Positions 20,917 to 29,709 of a DNA stretch of 64,000 nt are shown here, piece after piece (the first letter of the stretch is position 1; each line of letters opens with the position of its first letter). The stretch comes from Chromohalobacter marismortui (GTDB taxonomy: Bacteria; Pseudomonadota; Gammaproteobacteria; Pseudomonadales; Halomonadaceae). The position numbers and the translations under genes were made by a program. The stretch covers positions 93,806-157,805 of the forward strand of contig NZ_SOBR01000007.1 in assembly GCF_004364315.1 (NCBI RefSeq). The letters run 5' to 3'. The notes beneath the pieces are model-generated. The model did no database searches, was not told where the DNA came from, and was given only the letters and a program-made list of their open reading frames with translations.

Positions 20917-22744
20917 AAACAGGCTCGGCGTGCTCGATCATCAACTGCAACGACTCACGCCCCCGCCATCGGTTGCGTGACAGCTTGTAGGCACAACGCA
21001 GGCGATCGCCGAGGCCGAACGGCGGCAACTCGCCAGGCGTCAGGGCACGAAACCAGATCGCCTTGAGGCTCGCTGCGCCACACGAGAGCTCGAGCATCAG
21101 ATGGTTACCCTCGGCACCCACCGGACGTAGTTGCTCGATGCGAAACTCGCCGTCGAACAGCGGGGCGTCGAACTCGCGACCGTAAGGCGCCAAGCGTGCC
21201 AACTCATCCACCGCCGCCAGTGACAACTGCTCGGGCAGCAAGGTGCCGTCGGTGAGCACATAAGGAAACAGGTCGCGGCCACCGAGTTGTTCTTCGACCG
21301 CCGTAAGAAAGGCCTCGCGAAATGACGCCAGCCGCTCGCGCGGTACGCCGATCCCCGCCGCCCCCCGGTGGCCCCCGAAACGGGGCAATGCCTCGGGCGC
21401 CAGCTCATGCGCGCGCTGCAATGCGTCTCGCAAGTGCAGCCCTTCGATGGAACGTCCCGAGCCGGTCAGCATGCCCGGCGCGGCGGCCGGCGTCAGCACC
21501 AGCGTGGGGCGCCCGAAGGCCTGGACCAGACGCGAGGCGACGATACCCTGCACGCCGGCATGTCCTTCCTCCAGGAAGACCACGACCGCCGAGGCACCCT
21601 CGGACAAGGCGTCGAGCGCCAATGTCCGGGCGCTCTCGACCATGTCCGCCTCGATCGCCTTGCGTGACTGGTTGTCGGTATCCAGCACCTCGAGGTGACG
21701 CCGTGCCGTGGCATCGTCGGCGGCGAGCATGAAATGCAGCGCCGCGTAAGGGTCGTCGAGACGCGAGCGCGCGTTGATGCGCGGCCCCATCTGAAAGGCC
21801 AGGGTTTCGGCATCGAAGGGCACGCTGTCGTCCCCCAGTCGCTCGGCCATGACCCGCCAGCAGGCGGCGTCCATGCGGTTGATCAACGTCAGCCCGTGGC
21901 TGACCACGGCACGGTTGGCGGGACTCGCCCCCAGCGAGACGCAATCCGCCACGGTGCCGAGTGCCACGTACGACAGCCATGGCGACAGTTTGGGAGTCGA
22001 GGGCGCGGCCACGCCCTGCTCGATGAGCACCGAGCGTGTCAACGACATGGTCAGCCATGCCACCATGCAACCCGCAATGGTGGGATCCGGGTAGTCGCAA
22101 TCGCTGCGCGTGGGATTGACGGTGGCGTACGCCGATGCCGGTGGCCCCGCCGTCGGCAAGGCATGGTGGTCGGTGACCACGACATCGAGCCCCGCCTCGC
22201 GCAGGCGCGCGATACGCGGCTCGTCGGAGCTGCCACAGTCGGCGGTGATCACCAGACGGGGGCGTGGTGACAACGCCAGGGTGCGCTCCACCAGCGGCAG
22301 GCTGATACCGTAGCCATCGAAGATACGATGCCCGATCAAGCTGTGCAGCTTGTGCATCGGCACGCCGAACAGCTCGTTCAGGGTCCGCAGGATGACCACG
22401 TGCGAGGTGATACCGTCGACGTCGTAGTCGGTGAGAATGCCGATGTGCTCGCCTTCGGCCACCGCCAGGGCGATCCGTTCGGCGGCACGGCGCGCATCCT
22501 GCAGCCGTTCGGGGTGCGCCAGATAGCGCAGGCTGGGGTCGATCAGCGACGCGATATCGTCCGTGTAGTCGTGCAGACGCCCGGCCAGTATCCGCGCCTG
22601 TAGTTCGCTGAGCCCGGCCGACTGTGCGCGGCGGTAGACATCCTCATCACGCGGACGTGACAGGATGCGACGGTTCAGCAGGGGGGGCGGATCGTGCTCG
22701 GCGACTGACACGAATGACTCCTCGGGGGACGGCGGATGGTACAT
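20915..22744 (-). CDS. recJ: RecJ-like single-stranded-DNA exonuclease (DHH/DHHA1 family)
   Basis: 609 residues from the ATG at 22744 (a further ATG lies at 22777). RecJ degrades single-stranded DNA 5' to 3' in recombination and repair. The DHH-family metal motifs are present: TDYDVDGITSH (about 116-126 counting from 22744; canonical RecJ has GDYDADG), ITADCGSSD, VVVTDHHALP (the DHH motif), and the DHHA1-type GGHRGAAGIGV. A C-terminal OB-like domain follows. It is followed by thrC upstream on the same strand, and recJ lies near thrC-hom-dsbC-xerD in pseudomonads. The variant first motif leaves open that it is a diverged DHH paralogue rather than the main RecJ. Confidence 0.8.
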   Translation of the reverse strand: MYHPPSPEESFVSVAEHDPPPLLNRRILSRPRDEDVYRRAQSAGLSELQARILAGRLHDYTDDIASLIDPSLRYLAHPERLQDARRAAERIALAVAEGEHIGILTDYDVDGITSHVVILRTLNELFGVPMHKLHSLIGHRIFDGYGISLPLVERTLALSPRPRLVITADCGSSDEPRIARLREAGLDVVVTDHHALPTAGPPASAYATVNPTRSDCDYPDPTIAGCMVAWLTMSLTRSVLIEQGVAAPSTPKLSPWLSYVALGTVADCVSLGASPANRAVVSHGLTLINRMDAACWRVMAERLGDDSVPFDAETLAFQMGPRINARSRLDDPYAALHFMLAADDATARRHLEVLDTDNQSRKAIEADMVESARTLALDALSEGASAVVVFLEEGHAGVQGIVASRLVQAFGRPTLVLTPAAAPGMLTGSGRSIEGLHLRDALQRAHELAPEALPRFGGHRGAAGIGVPRERLASFREAFLTAVEEQLGGRDLFPYVLTDGTLLPEQLSLAAVDELARLAPYGREFDAPLFDGEFRIEQLRPVGAEGNHLMLELSCGAASLKAIWFRALTPGELPPFGLGDRLRCAYKLSRNRWRGRESLQLMIEHAEPV

Positions 22745-22779
22745 CGGGGCGTCGCGGATCACTACGACGCCCCGCAACG

Positions 22780-24168
22780 TCAGCGGCGCTGTTCAGCGAC
22801 GAAAGCCTGCACGGCTTCAAGCTCGGCCGGCAGCACGGTGTAGCGCTCTTCACGCTCGAGCAAATCGGTCATGTGCGCGGGCAACGGCACGCTCTCGAAG
22901 CCTGCCTTGATCACGGCATCGGCGAACTTGGCCGGATGCGCGGTCGCCAGGGTGATCATCGGAGTGGAGATATCCGCGCGAACACGCTCGGCGGCGCGAT
23001 AGCCGGTCGCGGTGTGCGGATCGAGCACCTCCTTGGTACGCCCATGTGCGTCGCGAATCACCTCGAGGATGGTGTCGTCATCCACGCTGTGGCTGACGAA
23101 TTTCTCGCGCAGCCTTGCCAGCGGCGCCTCGGCGAGTACCGCCGGTTCGTGCTGGAAACGTTCGAGCAAATCGCGCACAGCGTCACCGTCGCGGTCATAG
23201 GCCTCGAACAGCAAGCGTTCGAAGTTCGACGACACCACGATATCCATCGACGGTGCCAGGGTCGCCTTGAGCGCCTGCTTGGAGAAGTCGTTGTCGGCCA
23301 GGGTGCGATGCAGGATGTCATTGGCATTGGTCGCCACGACGAACTGCTTGACCGGCAGTCCCATGCGATGCGCCACGTAGCCGGCGAAGACATTGCCGAA
23401 GTTGGCCGACGGCACGCAGAAGCTCACCTCGCGGCGCGGCGCGCCCAGGGCCACCGCAGAGGCCACGTAATAGACCACCTGCGCCATGATGCGCGCCCAG
23501 TTGATGGAATTGACCGCCACCAGGCGCGTGCCGTTCAGGAACCCTTGATCGGCGAAGCTTGCCTTGACCATCGCCTGGGCATCATCGAAATCGCCTTCGA
23601 TGGCGATATTGAAGACGTTGTCGGCCAGCACCGACGTCATCTGGCGGCGCTGCACTTCCGAAACGCGGTTATGCGGGTGCAGGATGAAGATATCGAGATT
23701 GTCGCAATGCCGACAGCCTTCGATCGCCGCCGATCCGGTATCCCCGGACGTCGCGCCCATGATCACCGCCCGCTCACCACGCTTGGCCAGGAAATGATCG
23801 AGGATGCGCCCCAGCAACTGCAGGGCGACGTCCTTGAACGCCAGGGTCGGGCCATGGAACAACTCGAGCAGGAAATGATTGCTCGACAGCTGGTTGAGCG
23901 GCACCACCGCTTCATGACTGAAGGTCGCGTAGGCGTCTTCCACCAGGTGCTGGAAGGTCGCGTCATCGATCTCCCCGCCCACGAACGGCTTCATCACCCG
24001 GAATGCGATCTCGGCATAGGACAGCCCCGCCATCGCCTCGAGTTCCGCCTGCGAGAGGGTGGGGATCGTTTCCGGCACGTACAGGCCGCCATCGGATGCC
24101 ATGCCGGTCAGCACGACCTCCTCGAAACTCAGTGCCGGCGCTTCGCCGCGCGTACTGATATAACGCAT
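22780..24168 (-). CDS. thrC: Threonine synthase
   Basis: PLP enzyme that makes threonine from O-phosphohomoserine. The 462-residue length and N terminus MRYISTRGEAPALSFEEVVLTGMASDGGLYVPE are typical of the long (E. coli-like) class. The PLP lysine is in GPTLAFKDVALQLLG, and the phosphate-binding glycine loop is ATSGDTGSAA. Stands downstream of hom on the minus strand (hom-thrC), separated by 111 bases holding repeat element D. The following recJ gene begins within about 35 bases. Confidence 0.96.
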   Translation of the reverse strand: MRYISTRGEAPALSFEEVVLTGMASDGGLYVPETIPTLSQAELEAMAGLSYAEIAFRVMKPFVGGEIDDATFQHLVEDAYATFSHEAVVPLNQLSSNHFLLELFHGPTLAFKDVALQLLGRILDHFLAKRGERAVIMGATSGDTGSAAIEGCRHCDNLDIFILHPHNRVSEVQRRQMTSVLADNVFNIAIEGDFDDAQAMVKASFADQGFLNGTRLVAVNSINWARIMAQVVYYVASAVALGAPRREVSFCVPSANFGNVFAGYVAHRMGLPVKQFVVATNANDILHRTLADNDFSKQALKATLAPSMDIVVSSNFERLLFEAYDRDGDAVRDLLERFQHEPAVLAEAPLARLREKFVSHSVDDDTILEVIRDAHGRTKEVLDPHTATGYRAAERVRADISTPMITLATAHPAKFADAVIKAGFESVPLPAHMTDLLEREERYTVLPAELEAVQAFVAEQRR

Positions 24169-24179
24169 GCTTCACTCCG

Positions 24180-24252
24180 TGAGTGGCGAGCTTCGAGCCG
24201 CGGGCTCCGAGCTGTCGTTGCTCGAAGCTCGCGGCTCGTCACTCGAAGCCAC
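24180..24252. repeat. Inverted heptamer-repeat element D between hom and thrC
   Basis: The plus strand has GCGAGCT, TCGAGCC, GCGGGCT, CCGAGCT; the minus strand has the matching series TCGAGTG, ACGAGCC, GCGAGCT, TCGAGCA. The two face each other over 7 bases, so the RNA can form a 19-bp hairpin with two mismatches (24194-24212 with 24220-24238). As it is inside the hom-thrC unit it could attenuate or stabilise the message. Same 7-bp periodicity as elements A to C. Confidence 0.75.
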
Positions 24253-24279
24253 TTGTTATAGCACCCCGAAACCGGCGCT

Positions 24280-25602
24280 TTATTCCTGCTCGTCGAGGTC
24301 TTCGACACGAATCCGCGTCACCGGACCGGCGATATCGGCCAGCGATTCGAGCTGACGAATCACTTCATTCATGTGCTGCTCGCGGGTGCGATGCGTCATC
24401 AGGATGATGGGCACCAACTCACCTTCGGTGGCTTCCTTCTGGATGATCGCCTCGATGGAAATGCCTTGCTCGGAGAGGATCGTCGCTACCCGCGCCAGCA
24501 CGCCCGGACGATCCACCGCCAGCAGCCGCAGGTAATAAGCGGTGACGATGTCTTCCATGGGCAGGACCGGCAGCGAGCCGTCGGCCTCGTCGATGCCGCT
24601 GAAGGCGAGATACGGCACGCGGTAATGGTGCTCGGTGGTGATGTCGCGGGCCACGTCGAGCAAATCGGCGACCACCGCCGAGGCCGTGGGCTCGGCCCCC
24701 GCGCCGGCGCCATAATAAAGCGTCGGCCCCACCGCATCGCCCATCACGGCAATGGCGTTCTTCACGCCATGCACGCTGGCCAGCAGGCGTTCCTTGGGGA
24801 TCAACGTCGGATGCACGCGAAGCTCGAGGCCTTTTTCGGTGCGCTTGGAAATCCCCAGATGCTTGATGATATAGCCCAGTTGATCGGCTTGCTCGACATC
24901 ATCCGCCGTGACCCGCGAGATGCCTTCCGTGTAGGCCTTGTCGAACTGCAGCGGCACACCGAAGGCGATCGACGCCAGGATGGTCAGCTTATGAGCGGCG
25001 TCGATGCCTTCGACATCGAAGGTCGGGTCGGCTTCGGCATAGCCCAGCGCCTGCGCCTCGGCGAGCACGTCGTCGAAGGCACGGCCTTCATCGCGCATAT
25101 GGGTCAGAATGTAGTTGCCGGTGCCGTTGATGATACCGGCAAGCCATTGAATGCGATTGGCGCCCAGTCCTTCTCGCAGCGATTTGATCACCGGGATGCC
25201 GCCGGCCACGGCCGCCTCGAAGGCCACGATCACGCCTTTTTCGTGTGCGGCCTGGAAGATCTCGTTGCCGTGTACGGCGATCAGTGCCTTGTTGGCAGTG
25301 ACGACGTGCTTACCGTTCTCGATGGCGGTCATCACCAGCTCACGAGCCACATCGTAGCCACCGATCAACTCGACCAGCACATCGACATCGGGATTGCGTG
25401 CCACCTCGAAGACGTCACGGGTGACCTTGACCCCGGCGGTCTCGCATTGCGGGTTATCGCGACGCGTACCGACTTGCTCGACGATAATCGGTCGACTGGC
25501 GCGACGGGCGATATCGTCCGCATTGCGCGTCAACACATTGAAGGTACCGCCACCCACGGTCCCTAGCCCACAGATACCTACTCTCACCGGTTTCAACGTC
25601 AC
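24280..25602 (-). CDS. hom: Homoserine dehydrogenase
   Basis: Reduces aspartate semialdehyde to homoserine, the branch point to threonine and methionine. The 440-residue protein has an N-terminal NAD(P) Rossmann loop (VGICGLGTVGGGTF), the catalytic domain with GIINGTGNYILTHM and the active-site block AEADPTFDVEGIDAAHKL, and a C-terminal ACT domain (LRLLAVDRPGVLARVATIL) for threonine feedback. It is the monofunctional form; no aspartokinase domain is fused. First gene of hom-thrC; dsbC and xerD lie upstream on the same strand. Confidence 0.96.
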   Translation of the reverse strand: MTLKPVRVGICGLGTVGGGTFNVLTRNADDIARRASRPIIVEQVGTRRDNPQCETAGVKVTRDVFEVARNPDVDVLVELIGGYDVARELVMTAIENGKHVVTANKALIAVHGNEIFQAAHEKGVIVAFEAAVAGGIPVIKSLREGLGANRIQWLAGIINGTGNYILTHMRDEGRAFDDVLAEAQALGYAEADPTFDVEGIDAAHKLTILASIAFGVPLQFDKAYTEGISRVTADDVEQADQLGYIIKHLGISKRTEKGLELRVHPTLIPKERLLASVHGVKNAIAVMGDAVGPTLYYGAGAGAEPTASAVVADLLDVARDITTEHHYRVPYLAFSGIDEADGSLPVLPMEDIVTAYYLRLLAVDRPGVLARVATILSEQGISIEAIIQKEATEGELVPIILMTHRTREQHMNEVIRQLESLADIAGPVTRIRVEDLDEQE

Positions 25603-25679
25603 GCTCCCCTTGCTCAGTGTATGTGTCCAGCGAGCCTCCGGCGCCTGACGCCGGAAGCGATCGTATTATCGTCGGTCGC

Positions 25680-26414
25680 TCACGGTTGGATGCCCAGCAT
25701 CGACGCCAAGCGCTCGGCCGGCACGTATCCCGGCACCATGCGGCCATCCGGCAGCATGATCGCGGGCGTGCCTCGAATGCCCAGCTCCATCCCCAACGCG
25801 TGCTGTTCGGCCACCGCTGCCTCGCACTGCGCCGTGCTCTTTGGCGCATCGCCTCGCATCGCAGCGGTGAGGGCCTCGGAGGCATTGTCCGCGCACCACA
25901 CCTGGCTCATCACGCGTGCCGCCTTGGAGTCGACACCCGCACGCGGAAAGGCCAGATAGTCTACCTCGATTCCCATCCGATTGAGACGGGGAACGTCCTC
26001 ATGCAATTTTTGGCAATAAGGACATGAAGTATCGGTAAAGACAGTGATGCGCGCCTTAACCTCGCCGGCAGGCTTGTAGATGACGCGCTCCTCCTCGGGA
26101 ATCGCAGCGAGACGCGCCTGGCGACGTTCGTTGGCGGCACGCTGGGTCAAGTTGACCATCCGTCCATCGTGGTTACGATACAGGTCACCGACCACCATGT
26201 ACTCCCCGTCGGCGTCCGTATAGAACGTATCGCCGCCTTTGAGGCGGACTTCATAGAGCCCCGGAAGCGGCGACTCCTCGATCGACGCCACCGGCATCGG
26301 CTGCCCATTGTGGGTTAGCTTGTCGGCCAATCCCTCGGGCGGCGCGGCGACGCTGAGTGGCGCGACCAGGAGGGCCAGAGCGCCTCCCATGACGGACAAT
26401 ACGACTCTAGACAT
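25680..26414 (-). CDS. dsbC: Thiol:disulfide interchange protein DsbC
   Basis: Periplasmic disulfide isomerase. 244 residues with a signal peptide (MSRVVLSVMGGALALLVAPL, cleavage after SVA/APP), a short N-terminal dimerisation domain, and a thioredoxin-fold catalytic domain with CPYC (DTSCPYCQKL, about residues 130-133). The cis-proline loop is GIRGTPAIML. A second cysteine pair (VWCADN / TAQCEAAV) matches the structural disulfide of DsbC. It begins 3 bases after the xerD stop, so the two are co-transcribed, as in Pseudomonas and E. coli (xerD-dsbC). Confidence 0.94.
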   Translation of the reverse strand: MSRVVLSVMGGALALLVAPLSVAAPPEGLADKLTHNGQPMPVASIEESPLPGLYEVRLKGGDTFYTDADGEYMVVGDLYRNHDGRMVNLTQRAANERRQARLAAIPEEERVIYKPAGEVKARITVFTDTSCPYCQKLHEDVPRLNRMGIEVDYLAFPRAGVDSKAARVMSQVWCADNASEALTAAMRGDAPKSTAQCEAAVAEQHALGMELGIRGTPAIMLPDGRMVPGYVPAERLASMLGIQP

Positions 26415-26417
26415 TGA

Positions 26418-27305
26418 TCAACCTCTAGGATGATGTTGGGCATGCAGCGCTTCCAGACGCGCTTGTGCCACCTGGGTATAGATTTGCGTGGTCGACAAGT
26501 CACTATGCCCCAGCAGCATCTGTACGACACGCAGGTTGGCCCCATGATTCAACAAGTGCGTCGCGAATGCATGGCGCAGCGTATGTGGCGAGAGGGGCTT
26601 GTCGATGCCGGCCACCACGGCATGCCTCTTGATACGATGCCAGAACGTCTGGCGCGTCATGAACCCATCATGGCGTCCGGGAAACAAGGGCGCGCGCGTC
26701 GGGTCGTTCATCAGCGCTCCCCGCCCCTGGCGTAGATAGCGCTCGAGCCATGCAGAGGCCTCTTCACCCAGCGGCACCAGGCGCTCCTTGTCACCCTTGC
26801 CAAGTATGCGCAGCACGCCTTGGCGCAAGTTGACGGCATCCACCGTCAGCCCCACCAGCTCGGAAACGCGCAGGCCGCAACCATACAACACCTCGAGCAT
26901 GGTGCGATCGCGCAGACCCAGCGGCGTCTCCAGGTCCGGCGCCTCGAGCAGACGCTCGACCTCGGCTTCCTCCAGGGTATTGGGCAACTTGGCGACGGCC
27001 CGGGGAGCTCGTGCATCGGCCAGAGGGTCATGGGCGATATGCCCTTCGGCCAGTGCCCAGCGATAAAAGCGCCGCAAACAGGACAGCAAACGTGCCAGCG
27101 AGCGGGAATGATAGTGTTCGCGACGCGACGCCATGAATGTCTCCAGCGCGTCTTCTCCAGGACTTAGCAAGTACTCGCGACGCGACACAAGATGCGCGAG
27201 CCAAGCGTCCAGATCACGACGATAAGCATCCAGCGTATGTTGGCTCAAGCCACGTTCCAGCCAGAGCCCATCGAGAAAAGCATCGCGCCACTCGAGATCG
27301 TTCAC
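26418..27305 (-). CDS. xerD: Site-specific tyrosine recombinase XerD
   Basis: With XerC it resolves chromosome dimers at dif at the septum. The start chosen is GTG at 27305, preceded by GGGGAGGG, giving 295 residues beginning with NDLEWRDAFLDGLWLERG. A longer ATG frame would start inside the rplS terminator. N-terminal SAM-like DNA-binding domain. Catalytic residues: R in YGCGLRVSELVGL, K in LGKGDKERLVPLG, the HxxR box HTLRHAFATHLL, H in LLGHSDLSTTQ, and nucleophile Tyr in QIYTQV. Length and context (next to dsbC) fit XerD rather than XerC. Confidence 0.94.
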   Translation of the reverse strand: MNDLEWRDAFLDGLWLERGLSQHTLDAYRRDLDAWLAHLVSRREYLLSPGEDALETFMASRREHYHSRSLARLLSCLRRFYRWALAEGHIAHDPLADARAPRAVAKLPNTLEEAEVERLLEAPDLETPLGLRDRTMLEVLYGCGLRVSELVGLTVDAVNLRQGVLRILGKGDKERLVPLGEEASAWLERYLRQGRGALMNDPTRAPLFPGRHDGFMTRQTFWHRIKRHAVVAGIDKPLSPHTLRHAFATHLLNHGANLRVVQMLLGHSDLSTTQIYTQVAQARLEALHAQHHPRG

Positions 27306-27348
27306 CGATTCTGCCCTCCCCGCGTCGCCTTCGCCCGCCCCATATGCA

Positions 27349-27407
27349 AGAACCCCACGAGCCAAGGGCCCGCGGGGTTCTCATCGAACGCCCCTCGAAA
27401 GGGGCGC
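27349..27407 (-). terminator. Double hairpin terminator downstream of rplS
   Basis: On the minus strand, hairpin CGCCCC/GGGGCG (27389-27406) comes first, then AGAACCCC/GGGGTTCT (27349-27381). They lie between rplS and the xerD start and end the rpsP operon. Weak T-tails. Confidence 0.65.
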
Positions 27408-27437
27408 TCATGACGTCTCGACGACGCCGCAAGCCGC

Positions 27438-27797
27438 TTAGCGAGTCAGCTTTTCCTTGATACGAGCGGACTTGCCGCTGCGCTCGCGGAGGTAGTACAA
27501 CTTGGCCTGACGCACGTCACCGCGACGCTTGACCTCGATGGAATCGACCAGCGGGCTGTACGTCTGGAAGGTACGCTCGACGCCGACACCGTGGGAAATC
27601 TTGCGCACGGTGAAAGCGGAGTTGAGCCCGCGGTTACGCTTGCCGATCACAACGCCTTCGAAGGCCTGCAGACGCTCACGGTTACCTTCCACGACCTTGA
27701 CCTGAACGGTCACGGTGTCACCCGGTGAGAATTCCGGAACGTTCTTGCTCATCTGCTCGGTTTCGAGCGCCTGGATCACCTTGTTCTTGCTACTCAT
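27438..27797 (-). CDS. rplS: 50S ribosomal protein L19
   Basis: 119 residues, the normal size. Typical L19 blocks: [20 protein letters not shown] at the N terminus, [38 protein letters not shown], and [13 protein letters not shown], ending in [16 protein letters not shown]. It sits at the 30S-50S interface. Last gene of rpsP-rimM-trmD-rplS, 111 bases after trmD. Confidence 0.98.
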   Translation of the reverse strand: MSSKNKVIQALETEQMSKNVPEFSPGDTVTVQVKVVEGNRERLQAFEGVVIGKRNRGLNSAFTVRKISHGVGVERTFQTYSPLVDSIEVKRRGDVRQAKLYYLRERSGKSARIKEKLTR

Positions 27798-27908
27798 GAC
27801 TAAACTCCTTGATATTTGAATGACCGCCTCTGCTTCATGGCGCGAGAGCCGGTCGTGATCCCGGCGTCGCGAAACGCGGGAATCGACGTTGTGGGTGACG
27901 CGCGGCGC

Positions 27909-28712
27909 TCATTCGTCGAGCGTCCGTCGCTCCTCCGTCCTACCGACGTGCTGACTGGCGGCATCTTCCGCGATGAACTCGTCAAGCAATTGCTGCTGCT
28001 CGCGGTCCAGAGCGCGACCTTCGAGAAGGTCCGGCCGCCTGAGCCAGGTGCGTCCGAGGGACTGTTTCAGCCGCCAGCGACGAATCGCCGCGTGGTTGCC
28101 ACTGAGCAGGATCTCCGGCACACGGCGTCCGTCGACCGTCTCGGGACGCGTGTAATGCGGGCAATCCAGCAGCCCCTCGCTAAAGGAATCCTCGAGTGCC
28201 GAATCGCCATGGCCAAGCACCCCCGGTACCAATCGGGACACGGCATCGACCATGACCATGGCCGGTAGTTCACCGCCGCTGAGCACATAATCGCCGATCG
28301 ACCATTCTTCATCGATATCGGCCTCGGCGACTCGCTCGTCGATGCCCTCGTAACGACCGGCGACGACGATCAGCGCTTCCAGGCCGGCCAACTCACGCAC
28401 GCCACGTTGATCGAGCCGTCGCCCCTGGGGCGACAGATAAACCACTCGCGTGCGTGCCGGCGCATAGCCACGGTGTTCGGCGTCACGCCGCGCCTCGGCA
28501 ATGGCAGGTCGCAGCGTCGCGACCTTCATCAGCATGCCGGGGCCACCGCCGTATGGCCGGTCATCCACCGTACGGTGCTTATCCGTGGCGTAATCCCGGG
28601 GATTCCAGAAATCCACCGTTAGCAATCCCTGGTCGACGGCACGCCCCGTTACACCGTAACGAGTGATTGCCTCGAACATCTCCGGGAACAGGGAGACAAC
28701 ACCAATCCACAC
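27909..28712 (-). CDS. trmD: tRNA (guanine(37)-N(1))-methyltransferase
   Basis: Methylates G37 next to the anticodon, preventing frameshifts. The 267-residue SPOUT enzyme has the trefoil knot formed by [25 protein letters not shown] and [16 protein letters not shown], which hold [14 protein letters not shown] is the conserved substrate loop. Third gene of the rpsP operon. The C-terminal 20 residues (after FIAEDAASQ) are a basic/acidic tail longer than in E. coli (255 residues). Confidence 0.97.
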   Translation of the reverse strand: MWIGVVSLFPEMFEAITRYGVTGRAVDQGLLTVDFWNPRDYATDKHRTVDDRPYGGGPGMLMKVATLRPAIAEARRDAEHRGYAPARTRVVYLSPQGRRLDQRGVRELAGLEALIVVAGRYEGIDERVAEADIDEEWSIGDYVLSGGELPAMVMVDAVSRLVPGVLGHGDSALEDSFSEGLLDCPHYTRPETVDGRRVPEILLSGNHAAIRRWRLKQSLGRTWLRRPDLLEGRALDREQQQLLDEFIAEDAASQHVGRTEERRTLDE

Positions 28713-28751
28713 GGCTTCATCACTCGGCCAACGACACCGCCCGAAGCGGCG

Positions 28752-29306
28752 TCAGAATTCGGGATCCCAATCCACTATCATTCGCCCGGCGTCGAGATCT
28801 ACCTCGCGGATCACGTCGTCGGGCAGAAACGGCAACAGCCGCTCCCGCTCATCGAGACTCGCCTCGCTGGGCCGGATAACCAACACGTCGTTGGCCCCCG
28901 TCTCGAAGAGATAATTCACTTGCCCCAGGCATTCACCGGACAGCGTCTCGACCCGCAGGCCTTCGAGCTGATACCAGTAATAGTCGCCCGGCGCGAGCGC
29001 CGGCAACATCTGCTTGGGCAGAAGAATGTCCGCGCCGGCCCACTGCTCGGCCAGTTCGCGGCTCGAGATGCCTTCCAGGCTGGCGACCAGCCCTTTGCCT
29101 TGGGGGCGTCCCTGGCTCAGCGTGCACGCTCGGCGCTCGCCTCGCTTCGACAGCACCCACTCGACATGCTCGAAGATGCCCTCGATGGGGCTGGTGTACG
29201 AATACACCTTGAGCCACCCTTTCACGCCGTAAGGACTGGTCAAGCGGCCGAGCACCACGTACTCGTCATCTTGCGCCGCGTCGGCGCCGCCGGTCTCGTG
29301 CGACAT
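28752..29306 (-). CDS. rimM: Ribosome maturation factor RimM
   Basis: Assists 30S head assembly by binding S19. An RimM N-terminal beta-barrel (YVVLGRLTSPYGVKGWLKVY) is followed by a PRC-barrel (DYYWYQLEGLRVETLSGECLG...GANDVLVIRP). The start is uncertain. The ATG at 29306 gives 184 residues, near the family size. A GTG at 29324 overlaps the rpsP stop (GTGA) and would add 6. Neither has an obvious ribosome site, as is usual for coupled genes. Second gene of rpsP-rimM-trmD-rplS. Confidence 0.93.
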   Translation of the reverse strand: MSHETGGADAAQDDEYVVLGRLTSPYGVKGWLKVYSYTSPIEGIFEHVEWVLSKRGERRACTLSQGRPQGKGLVASLEGISSRELAEQWAGADILLPKQMLPALAPGDYYWYQLEGLRVETLSGECLGQVNYLFETGANDVLVIRPSEASLDERERLLPFLPDDVIREVDLDAGRMIVDWDPEF

Positions 29307-29320
29307 GTCGGGCAGCGCAC

Positions 29321-29572
29321 TCACGCTTGCTGCTTGCGTGCTTCTTTCAGCAACTCGGCGACGCGATCGGACACCTGGGCGCCCAATTCCTGCCAATGCG
29401 CGGCACGCTCGAGATCGACACGCAGGCGCTCTTCCTGACCACGGGCCACCGGGTTGAAGAAGCCGATACGCTCGATGAAACGGCCGTCGCGAGACTTCCG
29501 CGAGTCGCTGACGGTCAAGTGATAAAAGGGACGCTTCTTGGCGCCACCACGGGCCAAACGGATGGTAACCAT
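29321..29572 (-). CDS. rpsP: 30S ribosomal protein S16
   Basis: 83 residues beginning [19 protein letters not shown], the invariant S16 N terminus. [20 protein letters not shown] is the second conserved block. First gene of the rpsP-rimM-trmD-rplS operon, with a promoter just upstream that is intertwined with the ffh terminator. Confidence 0.98.
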
Positions 29573-29652
29573 GCGTTATAATCCTACGGTTGAAGTTTTA
29601 CGTTACGCCACGGACTGTCGCGGCGGGCAAGACCCACCTGCGAAGACGCAGC

Positions 29653-29690
29653 ATTCTACGGAAAAAGGCCCGTATTGGAAACCTTTTTCC
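29653..29690 (-). promoter_or_regulatory. ffh terminator hairpin overlapping the rpsP operon promoter
   Basis: On the minus strand, GGAAAAAGG (29690-29682) and CCTTTTTCC (29668-29660) form a stem downstream of the ffh stop. In the same stretch TTTCCA (29681-29676, adjoining the stem) and TAGAAT (29658-29653) are 17 bases apart, so a sigma-70 promoter for rpsP may share the DNA with the terminator. Judged by eye. Confidence 0.5.
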
Positions 29691-29709
29691 TTGACAACGA
29701 AAGGCGTTC

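Noticed and set aside
20835..20917. Tandem repeats that could be taken for a CRISPR array
   Set aside because: Units are 7 bp with no unique spacers, and no cas gene is nearby.
22624..24261. 545-codon open frame on the plus strand opposite recJ and thrC
   Set aside because: No family motif, His/Arg-rich composition typical of antisense shadows, and both opposite genes are certain.
27306..27365. Longer XerD with an ATG at 27365
   Set aside because: The additional codons overlap the hairpins that end the rpsP operon, while a GTG with a strong ribosome site lies at 27305.
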